From the NCBI RefSeq assembly GCF_003667525.1, contig NZ_RCUW01000008.1, forward strand, positions 1 through 64,000: a stretch of DNA of 64,000 nucleotides, read 5' to 3'. Shown here piece after piece: positions 41,307-49,584 of the stretch (position 1 is its first letter; each line of letters starts with the position of its first letter). Both the position numbers and the translations under genes were made by a program. Below the pieces are notes generated by a model that saw only the letters and a list, made by a program, of their open reading frames with translations, had not been told where the DNA came from and made no database searches. This stretch comes from Mycetocola_B reblochoni. GTDB lineage: Bacteria; Actinomycetota; Actinomycetes; Actinomycetales; Microbacteriaceae.

Positions 41307-42224
41307 CTAGTGGGGGGTCTTGACGATCGACGCGGCGGCCTTGTCCGCGGCCGAGTCCGCGTCATCGCTCGCACGCGACGGGGACGCGGCGCGCACACGA
41401 CGCTTACGGCCGCCGAGCGAGGCGGAGAGCCGGTCGAGGAAGATCGCGATGATCACCACGGAGAGTCCGGCCTCGAAGCCCAGGCCCACGTCGATCCGGT
41501 TCAGCGCGGCGACGACCTCGCCTCCGAGACCGCCCGCACCGACCATTCCGGCGATGACGACCATCGACAGCGAGAGCATGATCACCTGGTTGACGCCAGC
41601 CATGATCGACGGCATCGCCAGCGGCAGCTGGATCTGACGCAGGATGCGGCCGGGGGTGGCGCCGAACGCCTGGCCGGCCTCGACGACCTCCCTGTCGACA
41701 CCACGGATGCCGAGCTCGGTGAGCCGGACGCCGGGCGCCATGGCAAAGATGATGGTCGCGACGATGCCGGGGACCACACCGACCCGGAACAGGATGAGCG
41801 CGGGGATCAGGTAGACGAAGGCGGGCATGGTCTGCAGGAAGTCGAGGATCGGCTTGATGATCTTCGACGCCGTGTCCGACCGGGCGGCGAGTATGCCGAG
41901 CGGGATGCTGATCAGGATCGCGATCGCACTGGCGACGAGGACGAGCGCGAGGGTGTCCATCGCGTTGTCCCACTGGTCGACGCCGACGATGACGAGCAGG
42001 CCGATCGCCGAGCCGAGCGCGAACACCCAGCCACGCGCGATGAAGGCGAGCACGACGGCGATGATGATGATCACCCAGAACGGCGGCGACGCCAGCACGA
42101 CGTCGACGGCATCGTAGATGCCGGCGGCGATCGCACGGATGACGTCGAACAGCCCGCCGAGGGTGGCGGTGATCCAGGCGACGGCCTCTTCGGCCCAGTC
42201 GCCGAGGGGGATACGGAACTCCAT
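41307..42224 (-). CDS. opuAB: Glycine betaine/proline ABC transporter permease
   Basis: 305 residues, with about seven helices. It is a ProW/OpuAB-type permease: GWVFALGSAIGLLVIVGVDQ, PILDFLQTMPAFVYLIPALI, VPGIVATIIFAMAPGVRLTE, and GINxV-like EAGQAFGATPGRILRQIQLP, the coupling-helix loop. Of two start codons, ATG 42224 (six bases after GGGAG, overlapping the ATPase stop as TGATG) is preferred over GTG 42227. The C-terminus is a charged tail of about 35 residues. Confidence 0.92.
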   Translation of the reverse strand: MEFRIPLGDWAEEAVAWITATLGGLFDVIRAIAAGIYDAVDVVLASPPFWVIIIIAVVLAFIARGWVFALGSAIGLLVIVGVDQWDNAMDTLALVLVASAIAILISIPLGILAARSDTASKIIKPILDFLQTMPAFVYLIPALILFRVGVVPGIVATIIFAMAPGVRLTELGIRGVDREVVEAGQAFGATPGRILRQIQLPLAMPSIMAGVNQVIMLSLSMVVIAGMVGAGGLGGEVVAALNRIDVGLGFEAGLSVVIIAIFLDRLSASLGGRKRRVRAASPSRASDDADSAADKAAASIVKTPH

Positions 42225-43591
42225 CACTTGCTCCCTTCGCTCGCGGCCAGCTCATCGTCGGTGGGGCCCCCCGTGTCGCGCAGCGTCTGCGTGATCAGGT
42301 CGACCGGGACGGTGACCGGGGGCTCGACGACGGGCAGCTCGCTCGTGTTCGACGGCTGGTTGGCCAGCGCCGCGAGCAGCGTGACGCGGGGGACGACGCC
42401 GATGAGGCGGGCGTTGTCGTCGACGACGGCGATGGGCAGGCTGGAGTCGGCCGAGTACTCGAAGAGCTCGCTGAGGTGCTGGTCCGCCGTGACCGTGGCG
42501 GGGTCGTTGCGGACGACCTTCATCAGGTCGTTCTCGCCGGACCGCACCTGCTGGAGCACGTCGCGGTCGAAGGCGACACCGACGAGCTTGCGGCCGTGGC
42601 CGACCACGAACACGGCGGAGGTCTGCAGATCGCGCATGACACGCAGCGCGCCGCGGGGGCCCGCGCTGACCTGGACGACCGAGCGCACGGGCTCCATGAC
42701 GCCGGAGGCGGTGAGCACGCGGGCACGGTCGACGTCCTGGACGAACTGGGCGACGTAGTCGTTGGCCGGGTCCGTGAGGATGTCGTCGGGCGTGCCGACC
42801 TGGACGATCCGGCCGTCGCGCATGACGGCGATCCGGTCACCGAGGAACATCGCCTCGTTGAGGTCGTGGGTGATGAAGATGATCGTCTTGCCGAGCTCCT
42901 GCTGGAGCTCGATCAGCTGCTCCTGCATCTCGCGCCGGATCAGCGGGTCGAGCGCGCTGAATGCCTCGTCCATGAGCAGGATGTCGGTGTCGGCGGCGAG
43001 CGCACGGGCCAGGCCGACGCGCTGCTGCATTCCGCCGGAGAGCTCGCCGGGGAGCTTGTCCTCCCAGCCCTTCAGGCCGACGCGCTCGACGATGCGCTGC
43101 GCGCGCTCGCGCCGTTCGGCCGCTCCGACGCCCTGGATCTCGAGGGCGTAGGCGGCGTTGTCCAGCACCGTGCGGTGCGGCAGCAGCGCGAAGTGCTGGA
43201 ACACCATCGACACGTTCGTGCGGCGGACCTCGCGCAGCTCCGCGTCGGAGATGCCGACGATCTCGGTGCCGAACACCGAGACGCTGCCGGCGGTGCTGTC
43301 CCACAGGCCGTTCAGCATGCGAATGAGGGTGGACTTTCCGGAGCCGGACAGCCCCATGACCACGAAGATCTCGCCCTGGTGCACATCGAAGCTGGCGTCG
43401 ATCACGGCCGCGGTGCCGAGCGACGCCACCTGCTCGCGGCTCTCGCCGGCCTGGAGGCGGCGGACCGCCTCCTTCGGCTTGCGGCCGAAGACCTTGTACA
43501 CATTCTGGGCTCGGACGGCGACCGTCCGTGTTTCGTCAATGCCTGACACGTTCTCTCCACGCGCGCCGGTCGGGTCCGGCAGTGCGCTCAT
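42224..43591 (-). CDS. opuAA: Glycine betaine/proline ABC transporter ATPase with CBS domains
   Basis: 455 residues. Walker A is GLSGSGKST at 80-88, the signature is LSGGMQQRVGLARALA and Walker B is ILLMDEAFSALD. Residues about 300-440 form a tandem CBS pair (LQTSAVFVVGHGRKLVGVAF, SLPIAVVDDNARLIGVVPRV), which senses ionic strength in the OpuA family. The start is uncertain: ATG 43591 has a weak ribosome binding site, while GTG 43549 has GGAGAG five to eight bases upstream and would give 441 residues. It is first in the operon; the promoter should lie just upstream. Confidence 0.9.
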   Translation of the reverse strand: MSALPDPTGARGENVSGIDETRTVAVRAQNVYKVFGRKPKEAVRRLQAGESREQVASLGTAAVIDASFDVHQGEIFVVMGLSGSGKSTLIRMLNGLWDSTAGSVSVFGTEIVGISDAELREVRRTNVSMVFQHFALLPHRTVLDNAAYALEIQGVGAAERRERAQRIVERVGLKGWEDKLPGELSGGMQQRVGLARALAADTDILLMDEAFSALDPLIRREMQEQLIELQQELGKTIIFITHDLNEAMFLGDRIAVMRDGRIVQVGTPDDILTDPANDYVAQFVQDVDRARVLTASGVMEPVRSVVQVSAGPRGALRVMRDLQTSAVFVVGHGRKLVGVAFDRDVLQQVRSGENDLMKVVRNDPATVTADQHLSELFEYSADSSLPIAVVDDNARLIGVVPRVTLLAALANQPSNTSELPVVEPPVTVPVDLITQTLRDTGGPTDDELAASEGSK

Positions 43592-44024
43592 CTGTTCTCA
43601 CGACCGGGCCGATGACGTCGTGCCGGATCCCCATCCATCAAGCGGGTGACACGCGGATCCTTCTACGCCGTGCCACGCGATTCGGGTGATCCCGGGGGCG
43701 GTCATGGGACCGCCGCCAACGCCTCCGACCGTACGCCGCACCCCCACGAAACGGGCCGTGGTAATGCGATCGCGGACTGGATTTGCACCCCGAGGGGCCG
43801 CCAACCAGGCTAACGCGGCTCGGTGCCGCCCGTCGTGCCCCGTGCACTCCCCGTGGGTCATGAACGTCGAGCCTTTCGGGAGGGAGTACGTCGAAACCCC
43901 CGATCAGCATGGATTTGCGCACAAGGATGCCATCGTTGCGTTTTCGTTACCCCACAGGTGCACCCCACGGCGTATTTGCGCACGAACGGCGACCAGCCGC
44001 GCCCGCGACGCCTAGCCTGGGAGC
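43592..44024. other. 433-bp divergent spacer with three copies of a short motif
   Basis: It separates the opuA operon from the AraC gene and should hold both promoters. The motif RKATTTGC(GC)AC occurs at 43781-43790 (GC missing), 43911-43922 and 43972-43983, all in the same direction. Direct repeats of this kind would suit an AraC-family protein. A riboswitch was looked for and not recognised. Confidence 0.45.
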
Positions 44025-44831
44025 GTGAGCCCCCGCCCCTCGCCGCCCTCGCCCGGCCTCGTCGACGCCCGAGCGCTGCCCCGCTACGCGGCCGGCGCCT
44101 TCCCCGTGCCGTTCGTGATCCAGAGCATGAGCGAGCGCGTCGAGCAGGACACCGTCTGGCAGGAGCACTCCCACCCGACGCACGAGCTGATCTGGCACGA
44201 GAACGGCGCGTCCAGCGCCACCGTCGGCCGCAGGCGCTGGACGATCACGCGGTCGATGGGCCTGTGGATCCCCGCGGGGACACCGCACTCCGGGCGGATG
44301 CCGGCCGGCAGCACGTACCGGGCCCATCAGTTCTCCGTCTCCGCCACACCCGCGCTGGCCGCCGAGGCGGTCGGCATCGAGCTGACCCCTCTGCTCCGGC
44401 TGCTGCTGGAACGCCTCGGCGAGAACGGGCTGGCCGACGCCTCGCGGGCGCTGACCGAGGAGATGGTGCTCGACGTCATGCGCCCCTCCCCCCGCCGTCT
44501 GCTGCTCGAACTGCCGCAGTCCCCCCTGCTCCGGCCGATCGCGGACCGCTGTCAGGACAGCCCGTCCGACACCACGACCCTCGCCGAGTGGTCGTCGCTG
44601 CTCGGGGTGTCGTCCCGGACGATCACGCGCAGCTTCCTCGCTGAGACGGGCGTCGGCTTCAGCCAGTGGGTGGCGACGGCGAAGGCCCAGCACGCCATCG
44701 CCGCGCTCACCAGGGGCGAGTCGCTCGACGACGTCGCCGAGCAGGTCGGCTACGCCTCGGCGAGCGCCTTCAGCACCGCGTTCCGCCGCGTGACGGGGAC
44801 GAGCCCCGGCAGGTTCCGCACCGGCGGGTGA
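44025..44831 (+). CDS. AraC-family transcriptional regulator
   Basis: 268 residues. The N-terminal half is a cupin-like sensor domain (ERVEQDTVWQEHSHPTHELI, MGLWIPAGTPHSGRMPAGS). The C-terminal half has two helix-turn-helices (TTLAEWSSLLGVSSRTITRS and LDDVAEQVGYASASAFSTAF) and ends FRRVTGTSPGRFR. The start is GTG 44025 after a weak GAG. The siderophore importer follows in the same direction, so it may control iron uptake, as AraC proteins with a bound siderophore do elsewhere; this is inference from position. Confidence 0.85.
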   Translation: MSPRPSPPSPGLVDARALPRYAAGAFPVPFVIQSMSERVEQDTVWQEHSHPTHELIWHENGASSATVGRRRWTITRSMGLWIPAGTPHSGRMPAGSTYRAHQFSVSATPALAAEAVGIELTPLLRLLLERLGENGLADASRALTEEMVLDVMRPSPRRLLLELPQSPLLRPIADRCQDSPSDTTTLAEWSSLLGVSSRTITRSFLAETGVGFSQWVATAKAQHAIAALTRGESLDDVAEQVGYASASAFSTAFRRVTGTSPGRFRTGG

Positions 44832-44991
44832 GCGGGACCGCGCGGCGCCGCGGCGCGCAGCCGGGGCACCGTGCCCCGGCGCCGGGCCGTGCATGGTCAC
44901 GCGCGGTCGCGCTCCACCGGCCGCGACTGTCCGATCCGCGAAGAAGAGTGTCTGCTCTGCGTGATTGCAATGCCCCTAGCGCTCATCTACC

Positions 44992-45010
44992 TTTGCTTAG
45001 GCAATCCTTA
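44992..45010. promoter_or_regulatory. DtxR/IdeR-type iron box
   Basis: TTTGCTTAGGCAATCCTTA matches the 19-bp DtxR consensus as I recall it (TTAGGTTAGSCTAACCTAA) at 14 positions. It lies about 90 bp before the siderophore-binding protein start. Iron-loaded DtxR would repress the importer. Confidence 0.65.
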
Positions 45011-45098
45011 TCAGTCGTGCGACGACGGGTCCCCCGAACGCGCCGACGGCCCTCCCCTCTCCCCGCGCCGGCCCGTGCCGCGCCCCCGAAAGGACACC

Positions 45099-46133
45099 AT
45101 GGCTCGCGCCTCCCGCCTGCTCGCCCTCCCCGCCGCCGCGCTCCTCGTCGCCGGCCTCGCCTCCTGCTCGTCCGGCACGGGCGACGCCGACGCCACCGCC
45201 ACCTCCGGAAGCGGCGACTGGACCCCCGTCACCATCGAGCACGCGCTCGGCACGACGACGATCGAGACCAAGCCCGAGCGCGTCGCGACCGTCGCGTGGG
45301 CCAACCACGAGGTCCCCCTCGCACTCGGCGTCGTCCCCGTCGGCATGGCCGCGGCCAACTTCGGCGACGATGACGGCGATGGCCTGCTGCCCTGGGTCGA
45401 CGAGAAGCTCGACGAGCTCGGCGCCGACACCCCCGTCCTGTTCGACGAGACCGACGGCATCGACTTCGAGGGCGTGGCCGACACCAACCCCGACGTGATC
45501 CTCGCCGCCTACTCGGGCCTGACGCAGGAGGACTACGACACCCTGAGCGAGATCGCGCCGGTCGTCGCCTACCCCGAGACCGCCTGGGGCACCCCGTGGC
45601 GCGAGATGATCGAGTTCAACAGCCGCGCGCTCGGCCTGGCCGACGAGGGCGAGGCGCTGATCGGCGACCTGGAGACCGAGATCGCCGCAGCCGCAGCGGA
45701 GCACCCCGAGCTCGGCGAGTCGACCGCGATGTTCCTCACCCACGTCGACACGAGCGACCTCAGCGAGGTCAGCTTCTACACCACCCACGACACCAGGGCG
45801 ATGTTCTTCGAGGACCTCGGCCTGAAGACGCCGGAGAGCATCGCGAGCGCCTCGGCCGAGACGGACAAGTTCGCCCTGACCACGAGCGCCGAGCAGGCCG
45901 ACTCCTTCTCCGACGTCGACATCATCGTCACCTACGGCGACGAGGAGCTCGTCGAGACCCTCGAGGGCGACCCGCTGCTCTCCCAGATGCCCGCCGTCGC
46001 CAACGGGGCGATCGTCAGCCTGCCCGGCGACCAGCCGCTCGGCACCGCGGCGAACCCGACGCCGCTGTCGATCTCCTGGATCCTCGACGACTACGTCGGG
46101 CTGCTCGGCGAGGCCGCCGCCCGCTCGGAGTGA
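45099..46133 (+). CDS. Iron-siderophore ABC transporter substrate-binding lipoprotein
   Basis: 344 residues. The lipobox is LASC with Cys23. The type III periplasmic binding (FecB/FhuD) fold is shown by VTIEHALGTTTIETKPERVA, VATVAWANHEVPLALGVVPV, ADTNPDVILAAYSGLTQEDY and ISWILDDYVGLLGEAAA. It probably binds a ferric siderophore on the cell surface; the siderophore type cannot be read. AAAGGACACC precedes ATG 45099. It begins a four-gene importer in which each gene overlaps the next by GTGA. Confidence 0.9.
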   Translation: MARASRLLALPAAALLVAGLASCSSGTGDADATATSGSGDWTPVTIEHALGTTTIETKPERVATVAWANHEVPLALGVVPVGMAAANFGDDDGDGLLPWVDEKLDELGADTPVLFDETDGIDFEGVADTNPDVILAAYSGLTQEDYDTLSEIAPVVAYPETAWGTPWREMIEFNSRALGLADEGEALIGDLETEIAAAAAEHPELGESTAMFLTHVDTSDLSEVSFYTTHDTRAMFFEDLGLKTPESIASASAETDKFALTTSAEQADSFSDVDIIVTYGDEELVETLEGDPLLSQMPAVANGAIVSLPGDQPLGTAANPTPLSISWILDDYVGLLGEAAARSE

Positions 46134-47176
46134 CCCTCCCCCGCACCGCACCAGCCGCCTCGGGCGTCGACGTCGTTCGTCGCCCGAGGCGGCTTCGCGC
46201 GCTCTGGCTCGCCGTCGCGCTGGGGACACTGGTGGCGCTCTGCGTCGCCTCCGTCAGCATCGGCTCACGCCAGGTCGCCCTCGACGACATCCTCGCCGCC
46301 CTCGGCGGCGGCACCGACGGCTTCGACCAGGCCGCCGTCGCGACCCGGATCCCCCGCACACTGCTCGCCGTCCTCGCCGGCGCCGCGCTCGGGCTGGCCG
46401 GAGCGGTCATGCAGGGCGTCACCCGCAACCCGCTCGCCGATCCAGGGATCCTCGGCGTCAACATGGGCGCGACCCTCGCCGTCGTCTGCGGGCTGGCGTT
46501 CGTCGGCGTCTCCTCCGCCACCGCGACCATCTGGATCGCCATCGCCGGGGCCGGCGCGGCCGCGGTGTTCGTCTACGTCGTCGGCTCGCTCGGCCGCGGA
46601 GGCGCCACGCCGCTCAAGCTCGCGCTCGCCGGCGCGGCCACGACCGCGGCGCTGGCCTCGTTCATCAGCGCCGTCGTCCTGCCGCGCAACGACATCGCCG
46701 GCAACGTGCGTTCCTGGCAGATCGGCGGGGTCGGCGGCGCCACCAGCGATTCGATCGCCGTCGTGCTGCCCTTCCTCATCGCCGGGACGGCCATCTGCCT
46801 GCTCTCCGCCCGTTCGCTGAACTCGCTCGCGCTCGGCGACGAGCTGGCGGCGGGACTCGGCGAGCGCGTCGCCGTGGCCCGGGCGGCCGCCGCGCTCGGC
46901 GCGGTCGTCCTCTGCGGGGCGAGCACGGCGCTGACCGGGCCGATCGGCTTCGTCGGTCTCGTCGTGCCGCACCTGTTCCGGCTGCTCGTCGGCATCGACC
47001 ACCGCTGGCTGCTGCCGTTCTCCGCGCTCGGCGGGGCCGTGCTCCTCGTCGCCGCGGACGTCATCGGCCGCGTCGTGGCACGGCCGTCCGAGGTCGACGT
47101 CGGCATCATCACCGCGCTCATCGGGGCACCGGTGTTCATCGCCATCGTGCGCCGCCAGAAGGTGAGGGAACTGTGA
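46130..47176 (+). CDS. Iron-siderophore ABC transporter permease 1
   Basis: 348 residues, FecCD family. It has about nine or ten helices, with RIPRTLLAVLAGAALGLAGA and VMQGVTRNPLADPGILGVNM near the start and STALTGPIGFVGLVVPHLFR and the family end (GIITALIGAPVFIAIVRRQK). These are signature FecCD segments. GTG 46130 is the start, inside the stop of the binding protein (GTGA). It pairs with the next permease as a heterodimer. Confidence 0.92.
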   Translation: MTLPRTAPAASGVDVVRRPRRLRALWLAVALGTLVALCVASVSIGSRQVALDDILAALGGGTDGFDQAAVATRIPRTLLAVLAGAALGLAGAVMQGVTRNPLADPGILGVNMGATLAVVCGLAFVGVSSATATIWIAIAGAGAAAVFVYVVGSLGRGGATPLKLALAGAATTAALASFISAVVLPRNDIAGNVRSWQIGGVGGATSDSIAVVLPFLIAGTAICLLSARSLNSLALGDELAAGLGERVAVARAAAALGAVVLCGASTALTGPIGFVGLVVPHLFRLLVGIDHRWLLPFSALGGAVLLVAADVIGRVVARPSEVDVGIITALIGAPVFIAIVRRQKVREL

Positions 47177-48255
47177 ACAGTGCAGGAGCGGCACAGGCCT
47201 CCACCCTGCCGAGCGGTGGCGCACACGAGGCCACGCTCGCGGCCGTCGTCCGCACCCGCCGCGGCGGCGCCAGGCGGAGGCGGATCGTCATCGCGGGCCT
47301 GGCGGTCGCGATCGCCGTCGTCGCCGCGGTCAGCCTGATGGTCGGGCAGACGGTGTACTCACCCGCGCAGGTCGTCGACGTGGTCCTCGGGCACGACGTG
47401 CCCGGCGCCTCCTTCACCGTCGGCCGGCTCCGCCTGCCCCGGACCGCGCTGGCCGTGCTCGCCGGGTTCAGCTTCGGCCTGGCGGGGGTGTCCTTCCAGA
47501 CGATGCTCCGCAACCCGCTGGCGAGCCCCGACATCATCGGCATCTCCTCGGGGGCCAGCGCGGCCGCGGCGTTCGCGATCGTCACGCTTCACCTGTCGTC
47601 CGCAGCGGTCTCCGTGTTCGCCATCGTCTCCGGGCTCGCCGTGGCCCTGCTCGTGTACGCGCTCGCGCACCGTGGCGGGGTCGCCGGCACGCGGCTCATC
47701 CTCATCGGGATCGGCGTCGCCGCCATGCTCGACAGCGCGACGGCGTACGTGCTCTCGCAGGCGGCCGAGTGGGACCTGCAGGCCGCGACCCGCTGGCTGA
47801 CGGGCAGCCTGAACGGCGCGAGCTGGTCCGGCGTCGTGCCCGTGCTCGTCGCGACCGCCGTGCTCACACCCCTGCTGCTGGCCCAGTCAGGCAACCTGAC
47901 CACCACCCGGCTCGGCGACGACACCGCCGCCGCGCTCGGCGTCCGCGTCGACAGGACCCGGCTGATCGTCGTCGTCTGCGCGGTCGGCCTGATCTCCTTC
48001 GCGACGGCCGCCGCAGGACCCATCGCCTTCGTCGCGTTCCTGTCCGGCCCGATCGCAGCCCGGATCGTCGGCCCGCACGGCTCGCCGCTGCTGCCCGCCG
48101 CGCTGGTGGGCGCGCTGCTCGTGCTCGTCGCCGACTTCGCCGGGCAGTTCCTGCTCGGGACGCGCTTCCCCGTCGGCGTGGTCACCGGCGTGCTCGGCGC
48201 CCCCTACCTGATCTACCTCATCATCCGCAGCAACCGCCAGGGAGGCTCACTGTGA
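47173..48255 (+). CDS. Iron-siderophore ABC transporter permease 2
   Basis: 360 residues, also FecCD family: RLRLPRTALAVLAGFSFGLA, GVSFQTMLRNPLASPDIIGI, AAAGPIAFVAFLSGPIAARI and FPVGVVTGVLGAPYLIYLII. About 50 cytoplasmic residues precede the first helix. The start is GTG 47173, overlapping the previous stop (GTGA). Confidence 0.92.
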   Translation: MNSAGAAQASTLPSGGAHEATLAAVVRTRRGGARRRRIVIAGLAVAIAVVAAVSLMVGQTVYSPAQVVDVVLGHDVPGASFTVGRLRLPRTALAVLAGFSFGLAGVSFQTMLRNPLASPDIIGISSGASAAAAFAIVTLHLSSAAVSVFAIVSGLAVALLVYALAHRGGVAGTRLILIGIGVAAMLDSATAYVLSQAAEWDLQAATRWLTGSLNGASWSGVVPVLVATAVLTPLLLAQSGNLTTTRLGDDTAAALGVRVDRTRLIVVVCAVGLISFATAAAGPIAFVAFLSGPIAARIVGPHGSPLLPAALVGALLVLVADFAGQFLLGTRFPVGVVTGVLGAPYLIYLIIRSNRQGGSL

Positions 48256-49064
48256 CCGAGAACCACACGCTCGCCGCGGAGTCGCTCAGCCTCGGCTACG
48301 GAGCCAGGACCATCGTCGACGACCTGGACCTGACCGTCCCGCCCGGCCGCATCACCGTCATCGTCGGTGCGAACGCCTCGGGCAAGTCCACGCTGCTGCG
48401 CGCGCTCGCCCGGCTTCTGCGCCCCAGCGCAGGGCGTGTGCTGCTCGACGGCGCACCCATCCACTCGATGCAGGCGAAGGCCGTCGCCCGCACCCTCGGG
48501 CTCCTGCCCCAGTCGCCGATCGCTCCGGAGGGCATCACCGTCACCGACCTCGTCGGTCGGGGACGTCACCCTCACCAGGGGCTGTTCACCCGCTGGAGCC
48601 CCGAGGACGACGCGATCGTCGCGGCGGCACTGGAGGCCACGGAGATCGCCGAGCTCGCCGACCGCCCCGTCGACGAGCTGTCCGGGGGTCAGCGTCAGCG
48701 CGTGTGGATCGCGATGGCGCTCGCGCAGCAGACCGAGGTCCTACTGCTCGACGAGCCCACGACCTTCCTGGACCTCAACCACCAGGTGGAGGTGCTCGAT
48801 CTGCTCACCGAGCTCAACCGCTCGAGCGGGACGACGATCGTCATCGTGCTGCACGAGCTCAACCTGGCCGCCCGCTACGCCGACCACCTGATCGCGCTGC
48901 ACGAGGGCGGCGTGCACGCAGCGGGGACACCGCACGAGGTCATCACCGAGGACACGGTCCGGCGCGTCTTCGGGCTGGACAGCCGCGTCATCGACGACCC
49001 CGTGTCGGGGATGACGCTCGTGCTGCCGATCGGACGCCATCACGTTCGCGGCGACGCCGGCTGA
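48252..49064 (+). CDS. Iron-siderophore ABC transporter ATP-binding protein
   Basis: 270 residues, FepC/FhuC type. Walker A GANASGKSTLL has Ala in place of the more usual Gly; the Q loop is LLPQSPIAPEGITV, the signature is LSGGQRQRVWIAMALAQ, and Walker B is VLLLDEPTTFLD. The H-loop is LHELN. GTG 48252 overlaps the permease stop. It completes the importer, with no siderophore biosynthesis genes beside it. Confidence 0.92.
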   Translation: MTENHTLAAESLSLGYGARTIVDDLDLTVPPGRITVIVGANASGKSTLLRALARLLRPSAGRVLLDGAPIHSMQAKAVARTLGLLPQSPIAPEGITVTDLVGRGRHPHQGLFTRWSPEDDAIVAAALEATEIAELADRPVDELSGGQRQRVWIAMALAQQTEVLLLDEPTTFLDLNHQVEVLDLLTELNRSSGTTIVIVLHELNLAARYADHLIALHEGGVHAAGTPHEVITEDTVRRVFGLDSRVIDDPVSGMTLVLPIGRHHVRGDAG

Positions 49065-49265
49065 CCCTTCCCCTCGGGCAGGGTCCGTGCTATCGTCGTG
49101 AGGTTCGCTCACTCCGGAGCGACCGATGCGTACAGACCTCTCCCGTCCGTCCCGGTCCCCCGGCATTCCGCCCGAACACCTGAACACTCCGGCACGAGGC
49201 ACGCCCGTTGCCGGGACACGAGCCCGCGTGCGCCGACGACCGTCGTGCGCGGCGAAAGAAACGAC

Positions 49266-49577
49266 ATGATCATCAACGCACGACCCACACTTCCCCTGTC
49301 CACCCCCGTCGTCCGCTGGCGCCAGTCCGCCGACGACGTCTACGCGGCGACCCTCCACGACGAGTTCGCCGGGTACATCACCGTGACCGGCGCCGGCTAC
49401 GAGCTGCGCGGCCCCACCGCCGAGGACCTCGGCACGCACCCGAGCCGCCAGGAAGCCGAGGAGGCCCTCGACGCCGCCCTGTCCCGGCCCGTCGCGACGA
49501 CGGCCGTCCCCTCCCCCTCCACGACGCCGCGCAGCCGCCCGCGCCGGAGGACGCGGCGGAGCAGGGTGCGCTCCTGA
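49266..49577 (+). CDS. Small protein of unknown function
   Basis: 103 residues. The N-terminal 75 residues (VVRWRQSADDVYAATLHDEF, AGYITVTGAGYELRGPTAED, SRQEAEEALDAAL) look like a small alpha/beta domain found as a hypothetical protein in actinobacteria. The tail is Ser/Pro- then Arg-rich (SRPRRRTRRSRVRS), so it may bind nucleic acid or the membrane surface. ATG 49266 is chosen; the open frame extends upstream to 49098 but with no homology-like sequence. It ends 7 bp from the convergent synthetase stop. Family not recognised. Confidence 0.6.
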   Translation: MIINARPTLPLSTPVVRWRQSADDVYAATLHDEFAGYITVTGAGYELRGPTAEDLGTHPSRQEAEEALDAALSRPVATTAVPSPSTTPRSRPRRRTRRSRVRS

Positions 49578-49584
49578 CGCGCGC

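Noticed and set aside
43592..44024. A riboswitch or leader RNA before the glycine betaine operon or the AraC gene
   Set aside because: No conserved core such as SAM, TPP, cobalamin or ydaO elements was recognised; only short direct repeats were found.
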